From Capitulum mitella (Eukaryota; Arthropoda; Thecostraca; Pollicipedomorpha; Pollicipedidae), in the NCBI GenBank assembly GCA_030062745.1, contig CP099843.1, forward strand, positions 21,054,583 through 21,118,582: a DNA stretch of 64,000 nt, written 5' to 3'. This document shows positions 33,801 through 43,229 of this stretch, piece after piece. Each line of letters starts with the position of its first letter. The first letter of the stretch is position 1. The notes beneath the pieces are model-generated. The model saw nothing but the letters and a program-made list of their open reading frames with translations, searched no databases and was not told the DNA's origin. Position numbers and translations under genes: made by a program.

Positions 33801-36800
33801 GTGAGGTCGAGTGGTATATGTATTTTAAGTTCAACAGTGCAATCCAAATCTGCGGAGGTGTGGGTGTGATGCTACTAGAACAGTGCAATTTACATGAAGA
33901 GCATGTCGCGACCATGATGTCCTAGTTCATATCACTTTTGAGTTCATATCACAGTTCATATCGGTTTGAGCAGCATTCAGATGTCTCCGCTAAGGATTTT
34001 CCGCAGGTTCTGTTTTGTTTTCCAGGTCAATTACCGACCACCGTCGGACCAGGGAGTCAGCATTCCAACGTCGAGCAACATCTACAACGCCGACCCGAGC
34101 CGTCCGATAAACAGCGGTAGGTGGCGCTGGCGGTCGTCTCTCGGTACGTGTCCGGCGGGTGGCGGGCCGTCCAGCGTTCCACAGCTGCAGTTGGTGTCAT
34201 CAGACAGAGCTCCGGACTGTTGTCAGTGGAAGGAACGACCTAGCGCTTCACGTGAAAACGAATCCTGCCTGGTAACGTGTGCCCTTGGGGTGTTTGAAAA
34301 GGTCGTCTGCTTGCCCGGTTCGTACACTTCGGCATATCTTGTGGCGTGCGAAACTGTGGTGACGGCGGCTCGCTTGAAAGCATGTCATGTGTTTTTCTGT
34401 TTGTTTGCTATCAACAATTATAGCGTGATGATAGATTCCCACACTAATCATGCTTTGAACGATTGGATCTTTTCCCGGTCTTGATTTGAAACTTGTCTAC
34501 GTGTTTTGCTGCGTGTCACGTCTGACCGCGATAGGGTTTGAATCCGTCGATTTTGCACGCCGTGCATCCTCATCGATAGTATACTTTTTGTCACCCATTA
34601 ATGACGCATAGTCGTGGCCGCATGACTTGGCTTATGGCACGTTATTGCACCCTTTGCAGACTGTAGTAGTCCGTTCAGATACTCGGTACTCTTGCTCATG
34701 GTTGACGCGATCCTTCTAGATTGACATTGTGACAGGGCGGGGGTAAAACACAGCTATGGACGGCGCAGAGTGCCAGCTCTGTGTCCTTATTGTGAGCTCT
34801 GTGCCGGGACCTGATGTATACTACGGAATCTGTCACTTTTGTTTGTCGTGATTATGCCGTGTACCATAACGGACGCGATCATGATATTGTTTGTTCTTTT
34901 CAAGCACTGTAATGGTATGTTAGCTGTGTATAGGGCTAATGCTATTTTGTCTCCTTCAACCGTGATTGGTATATTCTAATAATTTATGTGTTCTTTGTAT
35001 GGAATCATTGTCAATCATGTTGCAAGTTCGGCATGTGGGTTTTGGTGTCCTTCATCAGGCCTGTTGACCAATGCCTCATGCCCGCTGGAGTCAGTCAGAT
35101 CCTTTAACACCTGCTGACCTGCGTTCCGCCTCCTCAGACCTGCTGACCTGCGTCCCGCCTCCTCAGACCTGCTGACCTGTTGTGTCCCGCCTCCTCAGGC
35201 CTGTTAATAGTGCACGAGGCCAGCCGTGTGTCGGGCCGCTTTAAGGCATGCGCCGGCCGGACCAACCGGTCGTCGTGCGGCTGTACCGTCGCCGCCGAGT
35301 TCTCGACGGACGTCAACGACTCGGACTGTCGCCGATACGTGAGCCGGGCACGGGAACACCGAGAGGGGAACACTCAGAGGAGGAACACTCGGAGTGAGGA
35401 ACATTCAGAATGGGCAACTCTCAGAAGAGGAACAGTCAGAGGGGAATACTCAGAGGAAACACTCAGAGGAAAACACTCAGAAGGGGAACACTCAGAAGGG
35501 GAATACTCACAAGAAAATACTCGGGGAACACTTAGAGAGGAACACTCAGATGGGAAATACTCAGGGCGAAGACACTTAGCGGGGGACACAAAGAGGGGAA
35601 GACTCAAGAAAGCACTCAAAGGGGAAACACTCAGAGGGAACACTCAGAGAAGGAGCACTCAGAGGGGAACACTCAGAGGGGAACAATCAGTGGAGGAACA
35701 TTCGGGACTGGGTCCCGGAGGGGCATTGCCGGGTCTGGCCTGAGGGGTCTGGTCTGACGGTATTTGTTATACATTTTTATATAAATTTAATTCCAGTGGT
35801 TTGATAGATTGGTGGTAGGGATCGGAGCTCGTGCTAAGCAAAGCTTGTGAAGACTCCGGCTCCTACACCCGATCGAGCAGTTCCAGGTAACAGCTGATTT
35901 GTGGCGACAGTTGAACGTGCCGCCAAGGGTGCGACACGACCATTTAGTAGTCAGCTTGACGACGTTGGCCGGTTGCCAACTGACCTGCGGCCCAAGTATC
36001 GAGCGCCGGTAGAACTCGAACCCGTCTTACAGGGACGGGGAGACCAGCTTGGTGCCAAACGAGTTACCGATCTTGGTCCGAGGATGACGTGAATGCACAG
36101 TCCGCGTCATCTATCCCCCGATTACGAACTTAGCAAACAGGAAAAAATATGCAGGATGCCGTCAGCGGGTTGCTGCCGGCAGTGTCATCGTGCAACATTC
36201 CTCTCTGCTGTCTAGCAGGCGTCTGCATACCACACAAGCGTTGTACGCTCTGCGACAGCGGCGCGTTTGAGTCCAGCGTGATGCGGGGTGCTCCGCGTAC
36301 TACCGAGGTGCTGCGCCCTGCCGCCAGGTGCCCCAGATCTCGTGGCCGGCCAAGCTGCGCCTGACAATGAGCATCCGTGAGTCGGGACGTCCCAGCCGGC
36401 AGCTCCGAGCGCCCATGTACGTCATCATCACAGAGCTCAACAACCGCTCCTCCTGGTACAACCACGGTGAGTCCCTCTGAGGCCAACAACCGCTCAACTT
36501 GGTACAACCACGGTGAGTCCTTCTGAGGTCAACAACCGCCCCTCCTGATACAACTACGGCGAATCCTTCTCAGGTCAGCAACCGCTCCTCCTGGTGCAAC
36601 CAAACAGTGCCTCTGAATTCGACAACCGCTGTGTGGTACAAAGTACGAATTGTTACAAAGTCTAAAGTGGTCCGCCTGAAATCATAAACCACTCCTCGTG
36701 GTATAAACGGGCGGGTGAGTTATTGCTCCACAGGGCTCAACAGCTATGATCCAGACTTAATCCCTACATATACTTATTCCTGTTCACCTAGAGTGAATCT

Positions 36801-39800
36801 CTCAAAGCTGCGTGAAAACCCTCGGGTTCCCTACTAATGCTAAAAGAGCCGTGCGGACTAGATTGCCACAGTTCTCTGGACCTCGTCACGTTAGCTTGCT
36901 GCATTAGGTTATTTTTGTTCAGCGAAGGAATGCATCAGAGGCGTATTTGGTATTGATGGGCCCATATCTAATCATTTTTAGCACGCTTGAGTGATGGAGA
37001 GTACTTACGATCCACTTGACTCTTGGTGCGACTCTTGAATTTTTCCCTTCTTTTGTGGGTTACGTAACGAATAGAACATCGACAGCCAAAGTGTATGTCC
37101 CAGAAACAGTCCAAAAAAGCGGTCTGTGGAGGGAGCGTCTTGTGACCATCGGCAGGAAAAAGCGATGTCGGGATCGTCTTTCTTTTGCCGCATTCTGCTC
37201 TTGCTTGTTGTTATCTTGTTATCTGCATTGCTTTTTTTTCGCACAATGGCAGACTCTGCGGAATAAGACACTCACCCATATGAACTGAGGGGTAATCCTT
37301 GGTACCGCTGGCCACAGCCGCGTCTTCCCACCGGCATTATTTCTTTTTACGTCTCGACCGTGGTCTGTTGTAAGCGCGACTCTGCGTTTGTTTTCCCTGC
37401 TCGACCTGCGTTTTACTGGGCTCTCTGTTTTCGTGTGTTTGTTTTATCCATGTATCAGATTGGTATCAAATATTAATCCATGATCTACTGTGATTCGTAA
37501 AATATACTGACTGACTTTTTCCATACCTGTCATTGTTGTGAACTTCCCAGACGTGGGCTCACTCTGTGTCGGGCCTTCGTGACGAAATGATGTGCGCCAA
37601 CAGTGGCGAATTGATCATACAGAGGGGGCGGGATCGGGTGCCCGGGCCCCGCTTAGGCCCGCATTGTTTTCTTGTTTAATAGCACTGACGCAGCGAGCGA
37701 GGTGTCATGCCATACTTCATTTGCGGAAATGCGTACCTGTGATCAATAGGAGTTTTCTTAATGAAATCCATTGCATGTCGTCTTACCAGCAGGCGGTTAT
37801 CGTATGACTTCAGTTTTCACTGAGCCTCCCCCCTTAAAATCCCGTCTCCGGCTCTGTGCGAGGGAGCTGCGGAGCTCCCAGCCCAGCCAAGGTCGATGCC
37901 CTGTGCAATACTCTCACAATCTTCAGTCGATGTATTCAGTATTTATATGCATTCGATCAGATATAAGTTAGTGGTTGAAAGTCACCAGCAGTGTCGTTTG
38001 AAAGCCTTAGTTAAAAGGTATTTCTTCATTTCCATTTGAGTTGTATGGGCAACTGAGGAAGTGATCAAAAGATACCTTAAAAGATCAAGACCGAAGGAAA
38101 AAATTCATCAGACCAAACAGGAATTTTATGAAATGGCGAACCTCGATAAAGAAGGGAAAAGCGGGGAATGAAACTTCTAGAAGAGGCGTCACAAACTGGC
38201 GGCCATAGGGGATCCTCAGTACGTATGTAGCTATTCAGGATCGCAGGAGTAAGTGAAACATGCCATGTATTCAGTATAACTTTCATAAACTGTATCCTTT
38301 TCTTCGGCCCTCGACATTCCAGGTATTGTCATATTTGTAAATGGTGTGTAGAATGTAGAATCATTGTTTACGGACGAACGAATCACAGTTGGCGAATTTT
38401 ATATCTTAGCGTTTTCGTGCGCCTTAAGTTTTCTGCTGTATTATGTCTTGCTTCGTCAACCTTAATTCTTCGACTCCTATTCCTTTACGCCTTTTGCCCT
38501 TCAGCTGAGTCCTTGCTTTGAGCGCAGCTCCGGAAGGGCTGCAGCGCCCGTTCCGCTCTTTGTTGCATCCCTTTCATTACCTTCCATTCATCTGGTGTCT
38601 CACGCTTGCGCTCAGCGCTCTGTAGGCTGGACGCCTGCTGTCTTATCCCATACTGTCTGCTGTCTTATCGGCATCGTTAGTCCCAATCCTTGTTTGACTT
38701 TCATCGTGCTCTGATGTCTGTTAATGTCATTTTTACACATCTTTTCCGTGTGAGAAGTAGCTTTAGTGTGATGAGGATGCACATGTGTGTGTACAGTACA
38801 ATGAATATGCTCATTTCAAGAAATGTGATGTTCTATTACAATCGCCACGGGGAGATTGGCCCCATTTTCGGGGATCCACACGGCCCAGCTCTGACCGTTG
38901 TGCCCGACTGGCGGACAGTGTTGCTGGACGCCAACCTGGCGTACATCTACAGCCGGAACCTGTCTCCCTGGGACCGCCAGCTAGTGGACCCCCAGAGGAT
39001 CCGCCTGCTCATGACTGGCACCGGACTCTACCACTTCCGCATACGCGTGGTCGAGCACACCTCCTACAACATGTTCTACGACGACCTGATGGTACGGTGT
39101 CACACTGCTGTTGCTCCAGTTTGCTTGTTTCGTACAGTTTAGTTTGACGGATGTCTGCATAATGGTGGTTACATTAAGTGCCCTTTTAGCACCATGCTTT
39201 GATGCTCCGTTATGCGCAATGCTTGCGCGGTCTGTGGTAAAGCGAGCCATGCGATCCCACATATTTGTTTTTAGTTGTTCTGCGCGAATAATTCGTGCAA
39301 AGGGAACAGCTCCAGTAGTTTGTAGAAGTATCAAGGCCATGTAGACAAAGTCAGGTTGGTCTCATGCTTTGTTTAAATAGAATTCCTCCTATCTTGAATC
39401 CGTTAATTCCGATAACTAGATCAGCATTTCGTTGGCTGATGCATTGATGCCATTGTGGGTGCTTTTTGTGAACAAGAGAACGACTGAGCTCAAGTCTGTT
39501 AGGTGCAGAGATCCCAGCTGGGATAAGCCCTCAGCACGGCGCGGACCCTGTTCATCCGCGACGCCTCACCTCTTCAGTGCTATTGTGACTTAACGCTGCG
39601 CACCTGGCCATCTCACTCGGCTGGGTCAGCACGTGGTGTACTCACCCCTGGTCTGCCGGTCCTCAGATGTACGTGGTGGCGTCGCGGCTGAAGTCGCAGG
39701 TGCAGCACGTGGTGTACTCACCCCTGGCCTGCCGGTTCTCAGATGTACGTGGTGGCGTCGCGGCTGAAGTCGCAGGTGCAGCACGTGGTGTACTCACCTC

Positions 39801-39974
39801 TTGTCTGCCGGTTCTCAGGTGTACGTGGTGGCGTCGCGGCTGAAGTCGCAGGTGCAGCACGTGGTGTACCCGGTGGTGGGCATCACGCTGATCGTCATGA
39901 TGTTTGTCGTGTTCGAGTATTACCATCAGCGCTACGTGGACGCGGCGGACATCTCGGAGAGCGGTGAGGAGTAG
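21857..39974 (+). CDS. CATSPERB: CatSper channel auxiliary subunit beta, 20 coding exons
   Basis: Single-pass membrane protein whose large extracellular region forms part of the canopy over the pore of the sperm flagellar CatSper Ca2+ channel. Exons: 21857-21938, 22421-22503, 23863-24059, 24348-24460, 25372-25605, 25981-26132, 27044-27119, 27827-28008, 29302-29439, 30147-30293, 30605-30670, 31211-31318, 31815-31932, 32562-32707, 33419-33619, 34026-34116, 35199-35338, 36328-36466, 38889-39091, 39819-39974. Phases agree throughout (923 aa; human 1116 aa). Identification rests on NYRPPSDQGVSIP and YNADPSRPI (exon 16), SGRFKACA with a CGC and a DC (exon 17), ITELNNR..W (exon 18), IYASVDGG.NF (exon 10) and LYHFRIRV (exon 19), all recalled from vertebrate CATSPERB. 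Residues 1-22 look like a signal peptide; about 887-904 are a membrane segment, followed by a 19-residue tail. Intron 11 has a GC donor (30671). The first two exons, the exon 14 end and the exon 19 start are least certain. Confidence 0.88.
22640..22890 (+). repeat. Short degenerate repeats in CATSPERB intron 2
   Basis: GGAAAATATGATCAGTG-type and GAxTGGGCAACxTCACAG-type phrases recur several times in this CpG-poor intron. The rest of the intron to about 23330 looks unique. A 58-base exon-like stretch at 23070-23127 is out of phase with the next exon and was not used. Confidence 0.4.
23340..23872 (+). repeat. 58-bp tandem array containing the CATSPERB exon 3 acceptor
   Basis: About nine units of 58 bp. 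Each ends in CCTGACCTGTGCTGCAG or CCTGACCTGTGCTACAG followed by AC. The final unit supplies the real 3' splice site (AG at 23861-23862; exon begins ACTGTGCTAGCC). Earlier units present the same pyrimidine-poor acceptor followed by ACCACCCTGCCCC. GTACTGGTACCATG in each unit is another landmark. Confidence 0.9.
26440..26945 (+). repeat. ~64-bp degenerate array in CATSPERB intron 6
   Basis: About eight copies of a unit with the landmarks TGGGTCTGATTCA, GGGGTGTG, ACCAGACC and CTGTTGTGGTCCGG. It fills most of the intron between exons 6 and 7 but stops about 100 bases before exon 7. Confidence 0.85.
27555..27850 (+). repeat. Tandem array containing the CATSPERB exon 8 acceptor and first codons
   Basis: Five to six degenerate units of 45-55 bp with the order TCCTCAG, ACGAGGTGGTG, (CTG)n, GTGACGTCACGTGACG. 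The last is the true acceptor (AG at 27825-27826) and exon start, encoding DEVVLLLL. Clear upstream copies lie near 27565, 27618, 27731 and 27770. Two units contain the palindrome TGACGTCA (27713-27720, 27803-27810). Confidence 0.85.
28570..29282 (+). repeat. 36-bp minisatellite in CATSPERB intron 8
   Basis: About 20 units of the form TCTGTCCGTGGTTGTCTGAC plus GGCTCAGGCCCTGCGT. The array is degenerate on the left and homogeneous between 28880 and 29270, and stops about 20 bases before the exon 9 acceptor. Open frames across it are repeat artefacts. Between exon 8 and the array (28009-28570) I see only unique sequence. Confidence 0.92.
29455..29790 (+). repeat. Minisatellite starting next to the CATSPERB exon 9 donor
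   Basis: Units of about 24-30 bp with GGCTGAGGGTGCTGTGCTGG begin about 20 bases after the donor (GT at 29440) and decay rightwards into GATGATTGC-containing longer units. The unit's CTGCTGG/GCTGGGGAC phrase resembles the exon end (GCTACTGCTGGCTGGACAG), so it may have started from the exon edge. Confidence 0.75.
30960..31080 (+). repeat. Purine-rich (GGAGAGA-like) tract in CATSPERB intron 11
   Basis: Nearly pure A/G on the + strand for over 100 bases, rich in GAGAGA and AGAAGA. It lies upstream of the exon 12 acceptor. Confidence 0.8.
32755..33270 (+). repeat. ~55-60-bp tandem array in CATSPERB intron 14
   Basis: Eight to nine copies with the landmarks CACCAACAGGGGATCGTACC, TGCACAGACTGT and CTGACCGAGACAGG. 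It starts about 50 bases after the exon 14 donor and ends about 150 bases before exon 15. Confidence 0.9.
34520..35095. other. Unique part of CATSPERB intron 16
   Basis: AT-balanced unique sequence with no open frame or repeat that I can recognise. Confidence 0.5.
35095..35200 (+). repeat. Repeated acceptor upstream of CATSPERB exon 17
   Basis: CCGCCTCCTCAG followed by ACCTGCTGACCTG occurs twice, with a shorter CCTGCTGACCTG copy at the left, before the real CCGCCTCCTCAG (AG at 35197-35198) and exon start GCCTGTTAATAG. Each full unit (about 31-34 bp) carries a complete 3' splice site. Confidence 0.85.
35345..35712 (+). repeat. Purine-rich minisatellite after CATSPERB exon 17
   Basis: About 25 units of 12-16 bp of the GGGGAACACTCAGAGA type, starting about 10 bases after the donor (GT at 35339). 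The strand is strongly purine-biased. Open frames through it are artefacts. Confidence 0.93.
35827..36070 (-). mobile_element. tRNA-derived SINE family A, copy 2
   Basis: On the minus strand it has a tRNA-like head (GTAACTCGTTTGGCACC, with GACGGGTTCGAGTTC as the B box). The body matches copy 1 (4570-4812) in the same orientation and copy 3 (61660-61965) inverted. Shared + strand marks are CTCGTGCTAAGCAAAGC, AACAGCTGATTTGTGGCGA and GTGCCGCCAAGGGTGCGACA. It sits in CATSPERB intron 17. Confidence 0.6.
36430..36655 (+). repeat. 46-bp tandem array made of the CATSPERB exon 18 end plus donor
   Basis: The unit is the last 28 coding bases (AACAACCGCTCCTCCTGG then TACAACCACG) with the donor GTGAGTCC and about 10 intron bases. 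The first unit is the real junction (GT at 36467). The second keeps a perfect CACG/GTGAGTCC donor, the third has a GC-type donor (GCGAATCC), and later units decay. Confidence 0.92.
36656..38888 (+). other. CATSPERB intron 18, unique part
   Basis: The longest CATSPERB intron (2.4 kb in total). I see no array or recognisable mobile element after 36655. An open frame (38690-39142) continues upstream of the chosen exon 19 start, so the exon could begin earlier if a small unrecognised exon in this intron corrected the phase. Confidence 0.5.
39630..39865 (+). repeat. 76-bp triplication of the CATSPERB last-exon acceptor and start
   Basis: Three copies of acceptor plus coding sequence begin at 39667, 39743 and 39819, exactly 76 bp apart. 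Each has a TCAG acceptor, then RTGTACGTGGTGGCGTCGCG. A partial copy of the unit end precedes the first. Only the third continues into the membrane segment and stop codon in frame. Copies 1 and 2 diverge after GTGGTGTAC into ...TCACCCCTGGCCTGCCGG. The near-identity suggests recent expansion. Confidence 0.95.
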
Positions 39975-40499
39975 ACGGCTGGCGGACGCTGGGAACACGG
40001 CCGAACGTGCCGGTGCCGCCGGCTACTGTGGGGCCGATTTGAAAGCGTTTTTACGGAACAGTATGTCTCCGCTGTCAAATGCTGGATAAGAAACCCCGAT
40101 CAGAGACTTTTCATTTTGTCTACCTTTCCGAGTTCAGCCGCTTTTACTCGAGAGCTGTCCGCGAAAGCATTCCACTTCAACCCTGTACAACTAAAATGCA
40201 AGCGATTAGCTTGCCAGATGAGAACAAGGAATAGAGGATGTCCATTTGGTTACTTCATAAACTGTGAAACTCAATTTGCATTGGTTTGTTGTCACCGAAA
40301 TCTTGTAAAATGAATAATCTTTTATGTTTTTTATTTACTTCATTTGAGTCATTGCATGAAATCAAATATACCAATTCTTGTCGCAAAATAGGTCAAATTT
40401 TGGGTAAAAAAAATATGGAAAGACGGGGCATAACATCCTTTTTTCATATGCTTCAGTTCAAATATTCCATTATTACTTTACACACTCTTAAACGTGTAA

Positions 40500-40665
40500 A
40501 ATAAATTCATTGACATACAATAAGTTGATTTTGGAAACTTTTTCCGCTGACCCTTCGGGCCATTCTCTTAGAGGCAATTGTGCAACATTTTGCTATTATT
40601 GTAAAATAAGGGCGCTAATTTAAAAGACTTGTTTATAATGTGTACGGTGTTAATGTTAAAATAAA
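40500..40665 (+). promoter_or_regulatory. Candidate CATSPERB poly(A) signals
   Basis: AATAAA occurs at 40500-40505 and again at 40660-40665, 0.5-0.7 kb after the stop codon, in AT-rich sequence suitable for a 3' UTR end. Confidence 0.55.
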
Positions 40666-40963
40666 TGTTTTCATGTAGTACCATGAGCAAATTCATACGT
40701 CACAAGAATTAGCCTGTCTGTCGCTGGATTTGGTCAGTTTTACCTGGCTGGTGGTCGTCCATTTATGTATAAAGGAACGTTAAGGTTCTCGACGCTGATG
40801 TTCTCAGAGCTGTCAGTCTGAAGGACCAGGTAACCGAATGTCGGCCACGTACATACGGTGATGACGCCCTGATGGCCTCAGAGCTATGCATGTACCAGGG
40901 TATTGTGGGAGCTCGTTGTGCGTTATTTTTTTGTGTAGCTTGAAGCGATTCTGATGCGCGTCG

Positions 40964-41186
40964 ATGTCTGCAACATCCCCAGAGGAGGATACTTCATCCG
41001 AAGAAAGAGATGGCGAAGACGGAACGCATCAGTGATGAGTATGTTTTCCGGCCGGCTGGCATCGTGGAGACGGACGGAATAACCTGCAGGACATGCAGAC
41101 ATAGCGTCATCACTTGGAATGCGCTGATACGCCATCGCGCCGACATGCGTCACAAGGGGGCGATGAAGATTTGCCTGCTTGACTGA
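40964..41186 (+). pseudogene. Broken C2H2 zinc-finger protein fragment
   Basis: An ATG at 40964 opens 23 codons of an acidic, serine-rich peptide (MSATSPEEDTSSEERDGEDG...) ending at 41033-41035. A second frame from ATG 41010 overlaps it and runs 58 codons to a stop at 41184-41186. It contains a finger of the form C-x2-C-x12-H-x5-H (CRTC, then H, RADMR, H). An acidic N-terminus followed by a finger is plausible for one ancestral protein, so I infer a +2/-1 shift between the halves. It may come from a transposon-borne or host zinc-finger gene. A single finger and the small size make function doubtful. Confidence 0.4.
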
Positions 41187-41189
41187 TTT

Positions 41190-42120
41190 TTTTTTTGGCT
41201 GGTACCTCCAGTGTTAATGGTGCGATTGCACTTCCGACTGATGGTTCTGTTGTTTCAAGCATTTGTAGATTTAATGTTTCTGTTGTCATCTGTGTGATGT
41301 GAAATGCCTTATAGATGTTGTAGAGTTATCATATAATTTCTGTCTGTCCGATGACGTATTTTCCTTACTGAAGCGAACAAACCAAACGAGAGTTTTGTGG
41401 AGATCCGCTAGGAAGCGGTTCAGATTCACCCATGACTCTCCTAATGTACACTGAGTACACGAGAGATCTAGTCGTTCACAGTGGCGTACTGTATACGTAT
41501 TCTGTGTAAGGACACTTGTTTGTGTTTGATGTCGGCAGTCAGCATTTGCAGCAGTCTGCTCATGGAATTCCCCGAGAAAGTAATAAGTTATGCAATAGAA
41601 AAATGAGATCAGGCGGGAAGTATGCACAAGTTTTATTGTGAATGTTTGGCTTTTTCGACGTATGTCTATTTTTGCCATCGATAACTCGGTGTGTATAAAA
41701 AGACGCAAACGTTCGTTCCAAACTCATCAGTAGTGTGCCACCATTCACAGGATAAGACAGCGTTGAACACTATGCTTATTCAGTACAGTGAATATTGAAC
41801 AAACAATACAGCGACAATGTAGCGATCACTTCCACCCGTTGTCTGCTATATGTTGCAAGAAAACAGCATTTTTGGCCATCATACCTCATGGCCGCAGTTT
41901 AACACCACAGCTGCTTCCAAAGTGAGTCCATCTCGATACTAATGTGAGAAGGTCTGGGACTCTTAGAAACACTACTAAAATGCGGTCGGGAGTTCCTGGT
42001 GAGACAGAAACACTAATACACGTCATTAGCGTCAGCAAATCCGGTCATCACAGAGTCCATACGGCTGCGGACGGGACACTCCTTACTAAGGATGTGTTTA
42101 TTATACGCGAAACATTGTAT
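41190..42120. other. AT-rich intergenic sequence
   Basis: Short open frames only. I see no gene or repeat family here. Confidence 0.5.
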
Positions 42121-42158
42121 GCGAGAACGATTATCAGCTGCTGCCTGCATCCCAACTC

Positions 42159-43106
42159 ATGAAAAGTCGCACCCCGGTCTCGGCGCTGTGCACACGTGTC
42201 CGATACATCTCAGCGGGGAGCGGCGGGTCTCCCTGGCGCTGCCGGTCAGCTGTGACGCCGGCCACGTCGAAGCTCCGGTCGGTCCCAGAGCCGTGGAGTG
42301 CCCGCGGCCGGAGCAGGTCAGCGGTAGTCGGCCGTTCCGCCCTGCGCCTTGTGTCCGGCTCTCCGATATCACGCGGCTGCACGGAGCGCTCGGCCGCTGT
42401 CCGCCGAGTGCCAGGGCCGGCGGCAGCAGCACTATCAGGCGCCGACCCGGCCTCTCGAGCCGCGTTAGTGTACTTTGCTGACCGATCGGACATCGATGCG
42501 TCGCCGCCCGTGAAGAGGCCTGACAGAGGCGGCCTCAGACACTGTCCAGAGGGCCCCTCTCGGTTAAAGTGTCCACGGCTGCCCTCTGCCTTGACCGCCG
42601 TGGCCGCTAGGAGGAACGCCACCCTCCAGCTGATGACCCACTGGCGAGGATGGTCGGCCGGCAGCGAGCACCACGTTGACCACCCGTCCCCTCCCCCCTC
42701 CGTGACCCCCGAGGCGGCGGGAGTGGCGGCCGCGGTGACCGATAGCGCTGCTGGGGGCGATCCGCCGGCGGCCGGTGTCTCGGCTCGTCCCTCTGTGCTG
42801 GCACGGGCCAGTTCGGGAGCGGACCGGACAAGGTCGACGACGTCTCTCGGAGCCAGACGGGGTGGCGGCGGACTGCGAGACACGACGCTGCATCGATCGC
42901 TGCACGTGCCCAACACCTGTGGCGAGAGCCGCTGTCGTCCGCTCCCCGGCTGCGGCCAGCAGAGACGAGTTCAGGACGAACGGCAGATCTGCAGCGATAG
43001 TGAGTACCGCACGGACCGTCCGTATGGGGAGACCCTTCTGCTCCCCTTAAGATGGCCGTATGCACAGTCATCAGTTTCAAAAAAGTTTGGCATTACAATG
43101 TTTTGA
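42159..43106 (+). CDS. Uncharacterised GC-rich open frame (315 codons)
   Basis: ATG-initiated frame with GC-rich third positions. An AATAAA follows at 43175, 69 bases after the stop. No domain is recognised. The product is rich in Ser, Arg, Ala, Gly and Pro, with a Cys-containing stretch (TCGESRCRPLPGCG) near the C-terminus. A strong donor-like GTGAGTAC lies at about 42999, so it might be an exon of a spliced gene instead. An almost equally long frame on the minus strand (42134-42916) has GTG, not ATG, at its open edge and a possible acceptor just before it. In GC-rich DNA both frames may be chance. The segment is an isolated high-GC island in AT-rich surroundings. Confidence 0.28.
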   Translation: MKSRTPVSALCTRVRYISAGSGGSPWRCRSAVTPATSKLRSVPEPWSARGRSRSAVVGRSALRLVSGSPISRGCTERSAAVRRVPGPAAAALSGADPASRAALVYFADRSDIDASPPVKRPDRGGLRHCPEGPSRLKCPRLPSALTAVAARRNATLQLMTHWRGWSAGSEHHVDHPSPPPSVTPEAAGVAAAVTDSAAGGDPPAAGVSARPSVLARASSGADRTRSTTSLGARRGGGGLRDTTLHRSLHVPNTCGESRCRPLPGCGQQRRVQDERQICSDSEYRTDRPYGETLLLPLRWPYAQSSVSKKFGITMF

Positions 43107-43174
43107 CGGTGCAGGGATCCTAGAAATGGAAAGCTATTTTGTATCCATATTGTTTGCGTAAATGTCTGTGGCAC

Positions 43175-43180
43175 AATAAA
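43175..43180 (+). promoter_or_regulatory. Poly(A) signal followed by a hairpin
   Basis: AATAAA at 43175-43180 is followed 15 bases later by the perfect hairpin at 43196-43229. It is the natural 3' end signal for any transcript crossing 42159-43106. Confidence 0.45.
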
Positions 43181-43195
43181 GCTATGCTTAGCTAA

Positions 43196-43229
43196 AACAA
43201 CGCTTAGCTTAAAAAAGCTAAGCGTTGTT
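43196..43229. repeat. Perfect 15-bp stem hairpin
   Basis: 43196-43210 (AACAACGCTTAGCTT) pairs perfectly with 43215-43229 around a four-A loop and is followed by a T-run. It is not the histone mRNA stem-loop. Confidence 0.9.

Noticed and set aside
42134-42916. 260-codon minus-strand frame
   Set aside because: It starts with GTG, has no domain, and overlaps a longer ATG-initiated + frame. Kept only as a finding about a contested locus.
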